The notes below the pieces were generated by a model. It was given only the letters and a program-made list of their open reading frames with translations, had not been told where the DNA came from and did no database searches. From the NCBI GenBank assembly GCA_035772735.1, contig JASDFA010000016.1, positions 174,969,001 to 175,033,000 on the forward strand: a stretch of DNA of 64,000 bases. Direction: 5' to 3'. The translations under genes were made by a program, and so were the position numbers. Shown here piece by piece: positions 9,542-20,022 of the stretch. Numbering within the stretch: position 1 is the stretch's first letter; the number at the start of each line of letters is the position of its first letter. This DNA is from Datura wrightii. Lineage: Eukaryota; Streptophyta; Magnoliopsida; Solanales; Solanaceae.

Positions 9542-12500
9542 ATGATTAAGTTCCAAATTAATTTTAGTCCGGGATCTCCGGCAAGAAAACATATTTTAAA
9601 TGAATTTTGTCAAGATAAGTGGAAAAGTTTTAAAAACTGGTATACTGAATTTTATAGCATTGATGACAAAAGGAATATTTCCCAAGAGTTTTATGAAACT
9701 TGTGCTTTACATAATCAAATTATATATTTTGCTCCTTGGTTTATAACCACTTACATGCCATTATATATTAAAGTTCTTGAAAGAACCTATCAAGAAAATA
9801 ATGGCAATCTTATAACAAGTATTTATCCTCCACAAAATCCTTTTATTTTACCAAATAATACTGGTATTACTTTTTCTGCTTTTCAAAAATTTATTGATGA
9901 TGATGTTGCTAGCAAAGGTATAAAAGAAATTAATAATTTGATTTCTCAAAATAATTATTTGTCTTTATATGTTAAAGTTTTGGGGGAACATATTAGTTCT
10001 CTTGATTCTAAGCTTGATTATTTAACTGAGCTGGTAAAGAAGATTGGTATTCCTTCTTCGTCTGACATGTCTATGGTGGTTCATTCTACTCACGTTATAC
10101 CTAGCCAACCTGAAACCTCTACAAGGCTAGAACCTTCTATTCAGAGACCTCCAGAGATTACTGGATTCAAGATTAAATCTAGAGAAGAGTTGGAAAAGCT
10201 AGTTAATGAAAAACTAGCAGGTTTAAATCTTAAACCTTTGGAGCTCGCTTCTGAATTTGCGGAAAATATTCTAGATCCGTCAAAAGATTATAAGGAAGAA
10301 ACCAGGTCTGAACTTAATAAGCTCAGAAAGTTGGGAAAAAGATATGGAAATATGCCTAGAATGGATACGTATTATTATCCTAGACCGACACCTCAAGATG
10401 TTTTGGTGGAAGAAAGGGATTGGAACCAGACCAACACCAGTTATAACGGTGATGCCATCTACGAATGGAATTTAGATGGTTTAACAGATAGACAGATTAG
10501 TATTCTGGTGCATCATATGCTAATGTATTCTACGATCTGCAAAGCTACTTCTGATAAAAATACTGAAACAGTAATTTGCAGAATGATAGTAGCAGGATTC
10601 ACCGGCCAATTAAGAGGCTGGTGGGATAACTTTATGACAACCGAGGATAGAGCAGCGATCTATAACGCTGTTAAGTCTGAACCTGGAGTTGATAATCTAG
10701 GAAGAGCCTTAGTAGCTGGCAGACAAGATTGTGTCTACACCTTAGTGCTTACTATTATCGAGCACTTTAGTGGCAGATTCACCAACATGTACGAAAATAT
10801 TCGTACCTTGTTGAACGGACTTAGATGTAAACATCTAGGCGAATTTAGGTGGTATAAAGACACCTTTCTCAGTCGGGTCATGGACCTACCCGAAAGTAAT
10901 AGTGATCAAAGGAAGGATAAAAGACGACATCGTCGATCAAAAGAGGAAAGATATTTCCGAAGAAAACATCGCAAAAAGAGATTTGTTAAAGACAGATCTG
11001 GAAGAGATTTAAATGATGTTAAGTGTTATAGATGCGGTCAATTTGGTCATATTGCCCCAAATTACAAGAAAGAGCGAATCAAAGCTCTAGCCATGGATTT
11101 GGACGATAAATCCAAAGAACAGATTATGAAAATCATGGATGAAACTTCAGTCAGTGAAAATGAGAGTGATTATACTTCTTCCTCTGAGTCTGAAGCTTCT
11201 ATTAAATTATTTGATTTACCTGATGATAATGCTTGTGATAAATGTGATACAGGTACAGGAAATTGTTCCCGTGACAACCTGGATTTTTATAAATTACAGT
11301 CTCAGTTTCAAAATAATTTTGATCTTAAACCTATCACTTCTGATAATATTTTAGAATTATTAAAAGAAGTCACTGATAATAATTTGAGAGAAAAAATTAT
11401 CAGTATGACCTCTATTGCAAAATCGGCAGATAAGCCTATTCAAAAAAGAGACATTTTGGAGGAAGTTCCATATTCCATGGCAGAAGTTCAAAAAAGACTT
11501 TTACAAAAGAACTCGCCACAAAATATGAATCTTCCCGGTTATACTTCTTCAATGGATGATTTAAAATATGAAGTTGAAAAATTAAAAAATGAGATTAAAT
11601 CTCTTAAACAAAATCAAATGATTTTAGACCATCGAATGAACCAAATGGAAAAAATTACTATTGATAATAAAGGAAAAGGAGCTTTATTAAATGAAACAAA
11701 TGATTTGAACGAATTCTCTGATTTCACAAAAGGGGCTATTTCTTCCCCTAATGATGATTTGTTTATAGGAATGATGCAAATAGTGACCTCTCATAAATGG
11801 TATGTTAAGTGCACTATTTTGATTGATAATAATTTTTCAATTACCGAAACTGCGCTTATTGATAGCGGGGCAGATATTAGCTGCATTCAAGAAGGGATAA
11901 TTCCCTCCAGGTATTTTCGAAAAACATCCCATAAAGTTAGCTCAGCTAGTGGAGATAGGATGAAAATTGATTATAAATTACCAAATGCATATATTTGTAA
12001 ACAGAAAGTGTGTATTCCTCATTTCTTCATTTTGGTAAAAAATAAAATGTTTCCTCCTATTATATTAGGAACCCCGTTTATTCAAGCTATATATCCTCTT
12101 ACTAGAGTCGACAACACGGGTTTCGAAGGTACTTATATGGGAAAAACAATTTCGTTTCAGTTTATAACTGAACCTTTAGAACGTAATATTAATGCTTTAA
12201 TTGATAAAAAGATTTTTCATATGAATTCTTTACAACATGAGATTTACAGCATGACCATTAATGACACTCTATTATCGGCAAAAGTTCAAGAAAAAATAAA
12301 GGTAATTTCTGAACAATTTGCTGTTTCTATTTGTGCTGATCATCCCAGTGCCTTTTGGGATCGAAAGAAGCATATTGTTTCTCTTCCATATGAAGAAGCC
12401 TTTAATGAGGAAAATATTCCTACTAAGTCCCGGCCTTGCCAGATGAATGCTCAACTGGTAGAATTTTGTAAACAAGAAATTGATAATCTTTTACAGAAGG

Positions 12501-13720
12501 GCCTCATTAAACCGTCTAAGTCACCTTGGTCCTGCACAGCTTTTTATGTCAATAATGCTGCAGAAAAGGAAAGAGGAACGCCAAGGTTAGTAATCAATTA
12601 TAAGCCTCTTAATAAAGTATTAAAATAGATTAGATACCCAATCCCAAATAAAAGGGATTTACTGACCCGTTTATATGATGCAAATATATTTTCGAAATTC
12701 GATTTAAAATCAGGATATTGGCAGATTCAATTATTTAAAGAACATACTTATAGAACTGCTTTTAATGTACCTTTTGGTCAGTATGAATGGAACGTTATGC
12801 CTTTTGGCCTAAAGAACGCTCCTTCTGAATTTCAAAAAATTATGAATGACATTTTTAATCCTTATATGGATTTTATAATCGTTTACATTGATGATATTTT
12901 AATATATTCAAAAACTCTAGAATTGCATTATCAGCATCTTTATATCTTTAAAAAGGTTGTTATACAAAACGGATTAGTTATTTCCAAACCAAAAATGAGT
13001 TTGTTCCAGACTAATATCAGATTTCTTGGACATTATATTTGCCAAGGGAAAATAACTCCTATTCAAAGAGCTATAGAATTCGCTTCTAAATTTCCAGATG
13101 TAATATCTGATAGAACTCAATTACAACGATTTCTGGGAAGTCTTAATTATATATCACCTTTTATAAAGGATTTATCTAAAGACTTAGCCCCGTTATATGA
13201 AAGGCTAAAAAAGGGCTATAAAGAGCCTTGGAATGATATCCATACTCATATTGTTAAACAGGTTAAGAAAAGGGTAATCACTTTGCCTTGTCTAACCCTC
13301 GCTAATCCAGCTTGGAAGAAAATTATAGAGACCGATGCCTCTAATATTGGTTTCGGAGGTATTCTTAAGCAAATTAATCCCAATGATAATCGAGAGTATC
13401 TTATAAGATATTATTCGGGAAAATAGACTACAACCCAACAAAAATATGCTACTGTAGCCTATGAAATGCTCACTATTGTTAAATGTGTTCTGAAATTTCA
13501 AGATGATTTATATAATCAAAAGTTTTTAATCAGAACAGACGCTCAAGCAGTGAAATTTATGTTTAATAAAGATTTCAAGCATGATGCTTCAAAATTAATA
13601 TTTGCAAGATGGCAAGCCCAACTGGCTCCATTTGATTTCGAAATCGAGTATAAAAGGGGAGTTGAAAATTCCTTACCTGATTTTCTCACTAGAGAATATT
13701 TAAATGAAGATTCTCCTTAA
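9542..13720 (+). pseudogene. Viral coat protein-protease-RT-RNase H polyprotein (copy A), broken
   Basis: Order: N-terminal helical/coiled-coil region; coat core with a GFTGQLRGWWDNF motif near 10600-10635; Lys/Arg-rich segment; CCHC knuckle near 11024-11065; second coiled coil; aspartic protease with DSG at 11861-11869; RT with YIDD near 12884-12895; RNase H with TDAS near 13332 and TDAQ near 13538. Damage: a 306-nt in-frame deletion in the coat region at about 10915; the last knuckle Cys changed to Tyr; TAG at 12626-12628 early in RT; TAG at 13424-13426 in RNase H. The reading frame is otherwise kept through to the TAA at 13720. The first TAG is also in copy B; the second is not in B or C. 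Confidence 0.85.
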
Positions 13721-15221
13721 AAGAACTAACGATTGTTATGTTTGCAGGATGAGGCCAAATTGGCCACTCCCATCCTCCCACAGAGGAAGAGGAAGAGGAC
13801 AAAGTCCTGGAAGAAATAATAATCAAGGGAGAGGCGGTTATACCAACCCTGTTATAAGAATGGGTAGCAAAACTCTCATAAATGAGAAAAGTTCTCAAGC
13901 ATCCTCATCTGGAGTATCATCCGGATCAATAAATATGGAAAATATTCCAAGGGACAGCCCATTATATGAGGCTTTGCAACAATTCATGCAAACTCAAGTC
14001 CCTCCAAACTTGCAAAGTAATACATATGCAAGTATTACAATGGAAAATGCTGATGATAGCAAGCATTGTGAAAGATGTCCAAAAAGGGAAGTTATACTCC
14101 TTATCGAAAATGTCGATATTGGACCAGACCCATGGAAACTCCTCCAGAGATATCTCTCTGACAACTTATATTTTCCCGGGCAGTCATACAAGACCCGAAC
14201 TTATTATGAAAGAATTTTAACTGAAACAGGAAGCGTAGAGATATCTCACTAACGAGACGCTAAAGACAAGAGAATTATAAATTTCTCAAAATTTTTCATT
14301 AAACGGATTATATCCGGAGAAAATTGGGGGCTCTCCTCTATGAGGGAAAGACCCATCGAGTTAGAAAATGGGGCTAATATAATGGCCACCTACTGGGATT
14401 ATATCCAGGCATTCAAATACACTCTTTATCATAACAATGACAAGCATAAACACACCTGGTTCATCAAAGTGTGTTCAAAGGTATTTGGGAATCATATTCC
14501 TAACTGGTTTATAACCTGGTGGTCCTATCACGGGCCGACTGTAGCCATCCTACCAAAACAATTCAAGGTTTTATATGACCAATGGATGAATATTTCTCCA
14601 GACTTAGACTCATTATATCAAAAGTCGCAAGTTAGCTGGCCCGAAAAAATTGGGCAGATCTATTTTTTTATAGAGTTTTCCATTCCTTGGATTCATAAAT
14701 GGATCCCGGAGTGCGGGTTCACCGATGAGCACATTCCATGTGTTTACAGGGTATACCATAATAATTTTTGGGACAAAATGATAAGGATAAATCCTGAAAC
14801 AGATCAACTATTTGGTCAAGAAACACTGGATATGATAGAAAAGCGATTAAAGGAATATTACTCTCAAAAGAATAATATCAACATGGAGGATGCCCCGTTA
14901 AAACATATTGCCAGAAAAATAATGTATCAGTCTAATAATGCAGAAGCAAAGCTTGATAAAATCGAAGAATATCTGCAACAAGTCAGACAAAATCTTATGG
15001 AACAAATTTCTGGGAAATCAGATAAAACTGATGCCTCTATGGACAGTCATAACAGTCAGTCCCTATACCAGGACTCTCAAAATGAAGAAAGCACCAGCGC
15101 CGAGTCAATTTTAGCAGCGGCCGAAAAAATTATACAAGAAGAAAGAAATAAAGCGGATCAAGAAGATGAAGAATTCGCACGAAGGATGATAATCTTTCAG
15201 GGAAAAAGGCCAGCCAAATAA
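13704..15221 (+). pseudogene. Viral ORF3, RGG/Trp-rich protein of unknown function (copy A), one stop
   Basis: This starts inside the end of RNase H (17-nt overlap, another frame) and runs to the TAA at 15221. A TAA at 14250-14252 breaks it; B and C read through that point. The same frame reopens at once, with an ATG at 14340. See copies B and C for the intact protein. A second possible start, at 13749, lies directly after a strong splice-acceptor-like sequence. The position after RT and before the promoter matches ORF2 of some florendoviruses or the transactivator position of other Caulimoviridae; no transactivator motif is recognised. Confidence 0.7.
13733..13747 (+). promoter_or_regulatory. 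Candidate 3' splice site before viral ORF3
   Basis: A T-rich run ends in TTATGTTTGCAG at 13747, and the next bases are GATGAGG, which places an ORF3 ATG at 13749. The sequence is the same in B (minus) and C. With the donor-like sequence at 15574/15575 it would let a leader-spliced RNA express ORF3. This is inference from motif and position only. Confidence 0.4.
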
Positions 15222-15296
15222 TGAGACGGCCTTACAAGACAAGACGAAGGTTAAACATTCAAAGGAAAAAATGGGGATATGCTCCCGTGACCTCAC

Positions 15297-15406
15297 AACA
15301 GTATAAATACTGTTGCTCCACAGTAAATTTACTGTTAATGGACCCACATGGGACCCGTTTTACTATTCACAGATTCCTTTTGTTTTCTTTTCGCCTATAA
15401 AAAGGC
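15297..15406 (+). promoter_or_regulatory. Viral promoter (copy A): two ACAGTA palindromes and TATA box
   Basis: AACAGTATAAATACTGTT (15297-15314) is an 8-bp stem with an AA loop. ACAGTAAATTTACTGT (15320-15335) is a perfect 16-bp palindrome. Some 60 bp further on, CTATAAAAA (15395-15403) sits inside GCCTATAAAAAGGC. Transcription would begin near 15425-15435. All parts are kept in B and C. The palindromes could bind a dimeric factor or act as hairpins; which is unknown. Confidence 0.7.
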
Positions 15407-15424
15407 ATTTGCTCAATTTTTTAG

Positions 15425-16103
15425 AGCACCAAGTTTTTCTTTTCAGTTCTAGTTTTTCATTCTCTCATAGTCTCCTCTCATCTCCATAGTTCTTCTTTTG
15501 TAATTCCCGATAATTTTTGTAAAGATAAATCAAGAAAACCGTCCAACTTTTGGGCACAAAACAGCTGTTCACAGGTATTATTTAGATTTTCTAGTTATAC
15601 TATTTATATTCCGATGGCCGGACTTATAGCCGGCTAAACATCTATCTATGTTGAATATCATGCTGCTTGAATCTCCATAAAGATGAACTAGACTTTATTA
15701 AAATCAAGAGATTTTATTATGTGAACTTTAAAAATTTAGTGTTAGTGTTGATAGCTTGGTTCGGAGATGGTGGTACAGTCGGCAAGAATACTGTAGATCT
15801 TGGATTTGCCTTAGTGGCTACGTACAGTTGCCCGGTGAAAAAACCCGTTTATTGGAGTTGTTTAGGGCTGTTGTTATCCCGGGGAGCCCCTAAAAAGGTA
15901 TCCTGTACACATGGTCTCAAGATCTGGCAGTATTCTTTGCTCAGACAGGCCCCATGGTTCGGTGAAAGATTACCATACAGCTATTAATCTATATACTAAA
16001 TTTTTATATAGATCAGATAATAATCTCTCTTTGTTTTGATTCTTGTTTGAAGACAAGGGTACTATTTGGATAAGGTCTATCACCGTCGAGCGGACTACCG
16101 CCG
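15425..16103 (+). other. Viral RNA leader (copy A), with candidate splice donor
   Basis: This runs from the likely transcription start to the junction with D; the primer site itself is lost there. A donor-like ACAG|GTATTA is at 15571-15580. The leader is non-coding as far as I can tell: a 106-codon open frame (15667-15987) has no ATG. GC-rich short inverted repeats (GCCGG/CCGGC near 15617-15635) suggest structure, as in other Caulimoviridae leaders. Confidence 0.65.
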
Positions 16104-17602
16104 GTGCTTACTATTATCGAGCACTTTAGTGGCAGATTCACCAACATGTACGAAAATATTCGTACCTTGTTGAACGGACTTAGTTGTAAACATCTAGGCG
16201 AATTTAGGTGGTATAAAGACACCTTTCTCAGTCGGGTCATGGACCTGCCCGAAAGTAATAGTGATCATTGGAAGGGTAAATTTATTGATGGTTTACCACA
16301 TTTATTCGCAGAAAGAGTAAGAAAAACACTTCGTGGAAATAATGTCCAAATCATGTATAATACTTATACTTATGGACATCTTATTGGAGTATGCACACAA
16401 GAAGGATTAAATTTGTGTAATGAATTAAAGCTGAATGCACTGCTTAAAAGACAGAGACTAACTGAAAAGAACCAACTAGGAGATTTCTGTCAACAGTTCG
16501 GAATGGCAGGGGCTACCGCAACCTCTTCATTAAAAAAGAAGAATAGGAAAAATGATAAAGATGAATTTTACCAAAGGAAGGGTAAAAGACGACATCGTCG
16601 ATCAAAAGAGGAAAGATATTTCCGAAGAAAACATCGCAAGGAAAAGAGATTTGTTAAAGACAGATCTGGAAGAGATTTAAATGATGTTAAGTGTTATAGA
16701 TGCGGTCAATTTGGTCATATTGCCCCAAATTGCAAGAAAGAGCGAATCAAAGCTCTAGCCATGGATTTGGACGATAAATCCAAGGAACAGATTATGAAAA
16801 TCATGGATGAAACTTCAGTCAGTGAAAATGAGAGTGATTATACTTCTTCCTCTGAGTCTGAAGCTTCTATTAAATTATTTGATTTACCTGATGATAATGC
16901 TTGTGATAAATGTGATACAGGTACAGGAAATTGTTCCTGTGACAACCTGGATTTTTATAAATTACAGTCTCAGTTTCAAAATAATTTTGAACTTAAACCT
17001 ATCACTTCTGATAATATTTTAGAATTATTAAAAGAAGTCACTGATAATAATTTGAGAGAAAAAATTATCAGTATGACCTCTATTGCAAAATCGGCAGATA
17101 AGCCTATTCAAAAAAGAGATATTTTGGAGGAAGTTCCATATTCCATGGCAGAAGTTCAAAAAAGACTTTTACAAAAGAACTCGCCACAAAATATGAATCT
17201 TCCCGGTTATACTTCTTCAATGGATGATTTAAAATATGAAGTTGAAAAATTAAAAAATGAGATTAAATCTCTTAAACAAAATCAAATGATTTTAGACCAT
17301 CGAATGAATCAAATTGAAAAAATTACTATTGATAAAGGAAAAGGAGTTTTATTAAATGAAACAAATGATTTGAACGAAATCTCTGATTTCACAAAAGGGG
17401 CTATTTCTTCCCCTAATGATGATTTGTTTATAGGAATGATGCAAATAGTGACCTCTCATAAATGGTATGTTAAGTGCACTATTTTGATTGATAATAATTT
17501 TTCAATTACCGACACTGCGCTTATTGATAGCGGGGCAGATATTAGCTGCATTCAAGAAGGGATAATTCCCTCCAGGTATTTTCAAAAAACATCCCATAAA
17601 TG
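16104..17602 (+). pseudogene. Viral coat/protease fragment (piece D)
   Basis: This begins abruptly in coat sequence (matching copy A from about 10746) and ends inside the protease just after DSG (matching A at about 11943). It is open throughout. It keeps the 102-codon coat segment that copy A lost and a complete CCHC knuckle (last Cys present). It lacks a start, RT and RNase H. The left junction joins leader CCGCCGG to coat with one shared base; the right one runs into inverted leader of B. It is the spacer between the inverted leaders of A and B. Confidence 0.85.
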
Positions 17603-18298
17603 AAGGCAGGATCTTTCGTTGCCGGCGGTAGTCCGCTCGACGGAGATAGACCTTATCCAAATAGTACCCTTGTCTTCAAACAAGAATCAAAACAAAGAGA
17701 GATTATTATCTGATCAGTATAAAAATTTAGTATATAGATTAATAGCTGTATGGTAATCTTTCACCGAAGCATGGGGCCTGTCTGAGCAAAGAATACTGCC
17801 GGATCTTGAGACCATGTGTACAGAATACCTTTTTAGGGGCTCCCCGGGATAACAACAGCCCTAAACAACTCCAATAAACGGGCTTTTTCACCGGGCAACT
17901 GTACGTAGCCACTAAGGCAAATCCAAGATCTACAGTATTCTTGCCGACTGTACCACCATCTCCGAACCAAGCTATCAACACTAACACTAAATCTTTAAAG
18001 TTCACATAATAAAATCTCTTGATTTTAATAAAGTCTAGTTCATCTTTATGAAGATTCAAGCAGCATGATATTCAACATAGATAGATGTTTAGCCGGCTAT
18101 AAGTCCGGCCATCGGAATATAAATAGTATAACTATAAAATCTAAATAATACCTGTGAACAGCTGTTTTGTGCCCAAAAGTTGGACGGTTTTCTTGATTTA
18201 TCTTTACAAAAATTATCGGGAATTACAAAAGAAGAACTATGGAGATGAGAGGAGACTATGAGAGAATGAAAAACTAGAACTGAAAAGAAAAACTTGGT
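17603..18298 (-). other. Viral RNA leader (copy B), inverted
   Basis: Reverse complement of the copy A leader (15425-16103) with few differences, extending a few bases nearer to the primer site (reversed CAGGATC at 17607-17613) before ending at D. Together with the A leader it forms an inverted repeat with arms of about 680 bp and a 1.5-kb spacer. Confidence 0.85.
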
Positions 18299-18322
18299 GC
18301 TCTAAACAATTGAGCAAATGCC

Positions 18323-18429
18323 TTTTTATAGGCGAAAAGAAAACAAAAGGAATCTGTGAATAGTAAAACGGGTCACATGTGGGTCCGTTAACAGTAAATT
18401 TACTGTGGAGCAACAGTATTTATACTGTT
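18323..18429 (-). promoter_or_regulatory. Viral promoter (copy B)
   Basis: The same layout as copy A on the minus strand: palindromes at 18412-18429 and 18391-18406, TATA box at 18323-18331. It points toward D and the copy A leader, so promoters A and B converge. Confidence 0.7.
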
Positions 18430-18504
18430 GTGAGGTCACGGGAGCATATCCCAATTTTTTCCTTTGAATGTTTAACCTTCGTCTTGTCTTGTAAGGCCGT
18501 CTCA

Positions 18505-20022
18505 TTATTTGGCTGGCCTTTTTCCCTGAAAGATTATCATCCTTCGTGCGAATTCTTCATCTTCTTGATCCGCTTTATTTCTTTCTTCTTGTATAATTTT
18601 TTTGGCCGCTACTAAAATTGACTCGGCGCTGGTGCTTTCTTCCTTTTGAGAGTCCTGGTATAGGGACTGACTGTTATGACTGTCCATAGAGGCATCAGTT
18701 TTATCTGATTTCCCAGAAATTTGTTCCATAAGATTTTGTCTGACTTGTTGCAGATATTCTTCGATTTTATCAAGCTTTGCTTCTGCATTATTAGATTGAT
18801 ACATTATTTTTCTGGAAATATGTTTTAACGGGGTATCCTCCATGTTGATATTATTCTTTTGAGAGTAATATTCCTTTAATCGCTTTTCTATCATATCCAG
18901 TGTTTCTTGACCAAATAGTTGATCTGTTTCAGGATTTATCCTTATCATTTTGTCCCAAAAATTATTATGGTATACCCTGTAAACACATGGAATGTGCTCA
19001 TCGGTGAACCCGCACTCCGGGATCCATTTATGAATCCAAGGAATGGAAAACTCTATAAAAAAATAGATCTGTCCAATTTTTTCGGGCCAGCTGACTTGCG
19101 ACTTTTGATATAATGAGTCTAAGTCTGGAGAAATATTCATCCATTGGTCATATAAAACCTTGAATTGTTTTGGTAGGATGGCTACAGTCGGCCCGTGATA
19201 GGACCACCAGGTTATAAACCAGTTAGGAATATGATTCCCAAATACCTTTGAACACACTTTGATGAACCAGGTGTGTTTATGCTTGTCATTGTTATGATAA
19301 AGAGTGTATTTGAATGCCTGGATATAATCCCAGTAGGTGGCCATTATATTAGCCCCATTTTCTAACTCGATGGGTCTTTCCCTCATAGAGGAGAGCCCCC
19401 AATTTTCTCCGGATATAATCCGTTTAATGATAAATTTTGAGAAATTTATAATTTTATTGTCTTTAGCGTCTCGGAAGTGAGATATCTCTACGCTTCCTGT
19501 TTCAGTTAAAATTCTTTCATAATAAGTTCGGGTCTTGTATGACTGCCCGGGAAAATATAAGTTGTCAGAGAGATATCTCTGGAGGAGTTTCCATGGGTCT
19601 GGTCCAATATCGACATTTTCGATAAGGAGTATAACTTCCCTTTTTGGACATCTTTCACAATGCTTGCTATCATCAGCATTTTCCATTGTAATACTTGCAT
19701 ATGTATTACTTTGCAAGTTTGGAGGGACTTGAGTTTGCATGAATTGTTGCAAAGCCTCATATAATGGGCTGTCCCTTGGAATATTTTCCATATTTATTAA
19801 TCCGGATGATACTCCAGATGAGGATGCTTGAGAGCTTTTCTCATTTATGAGAGTTTTGCTACCCATTCTTATAACAGGGTTGGTATAACCGCCTTTCCCT
19901 TGATTATTATTTCTTCCAAGACTTTGTCCTCTTCCTCTTCCTTTGTGGGAGGATGGGAGTGGCCAATTTGGCCTCATCCTGCAAACATAACAATCGTTAG
20001 TTCTTTTAAGGAGAATCTTCAT
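18505..20022 (-). CDS. Viral ORF3, RGG/Trp-rich protein of unknown function (copy B, intact)
   Basis: 505 residues from the ATG at 20020-20022; the alternative ATG (codon 16) follows the splice-acceptor-like TTTGCAG. N-terminal part: Arg/Gly repeats (residues about 25-45), like RNA-binding RGG tails. Next: a CERCPKRE motif and a globular region, then a Trp/aromatic-rich core (WFITWWSYHG, WPEKIGQIYFF, WIHKWIPECG). C-terminal third: acidic and Gln/Lys-rich with predicted coiled coil. I recognise no enzyme motif and no family with certainty. The reading frame has survived in two of three copies while the polyprotein is broken in all; its small mutational target may explain that. Expression is not shown. 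Confidence 0.7.
   Translation of the reverse strand: MKILLKRTNDCYVCRMRPNWPLPSSHKGRGRGQSLGRNNNQGKGGYTNPVIRMGSKTLINEKSSQASSSGVSSGLINMENIPRDSPLYEALQQFMQTQVPPNLQSNTYASITMENADDSKHCERCPKREVILLIENVDIGPDPWKLLQRYLSDNLYFPGQSYKTRTYYERILTETGSVEISHFRDAKDNKIINFSKFIIKRIISGENWGLSSMRERPIELENGANIMATYWDYIQAFKYTLYHNNDKHKHTWFIKVCSKVFGNHIPNWFITWWSYHGPTVAILPKQFKVLYDQWMNISPDLDSLYQKSQVSWPEKIGQIYFFIEFSIPWIHKWIPECGFTDEHIPCVYRVYHNNFWDKMIRINPETDQLFGQETLDMIEKRLKEYYSQKNNINMEDTPLKHISRKIMYQSNNAEAKLDKIEEYLQQVRQNLMEQISGKSDKTDASMDSHNSQSLYQDSQKEESTSAESILVAAKKIIQEERNKADQEDEEFARRMIIFQGKRPAK

Noticed and set aside
15667..15987. 106-codon open frame in the viral leader, repeated in copies B and E
   Set aside because: There is no ATG; the frame opens at TTG and contains no internal Met. 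The copies are near-identical by recent descent, so repetition is not evidence of coding.
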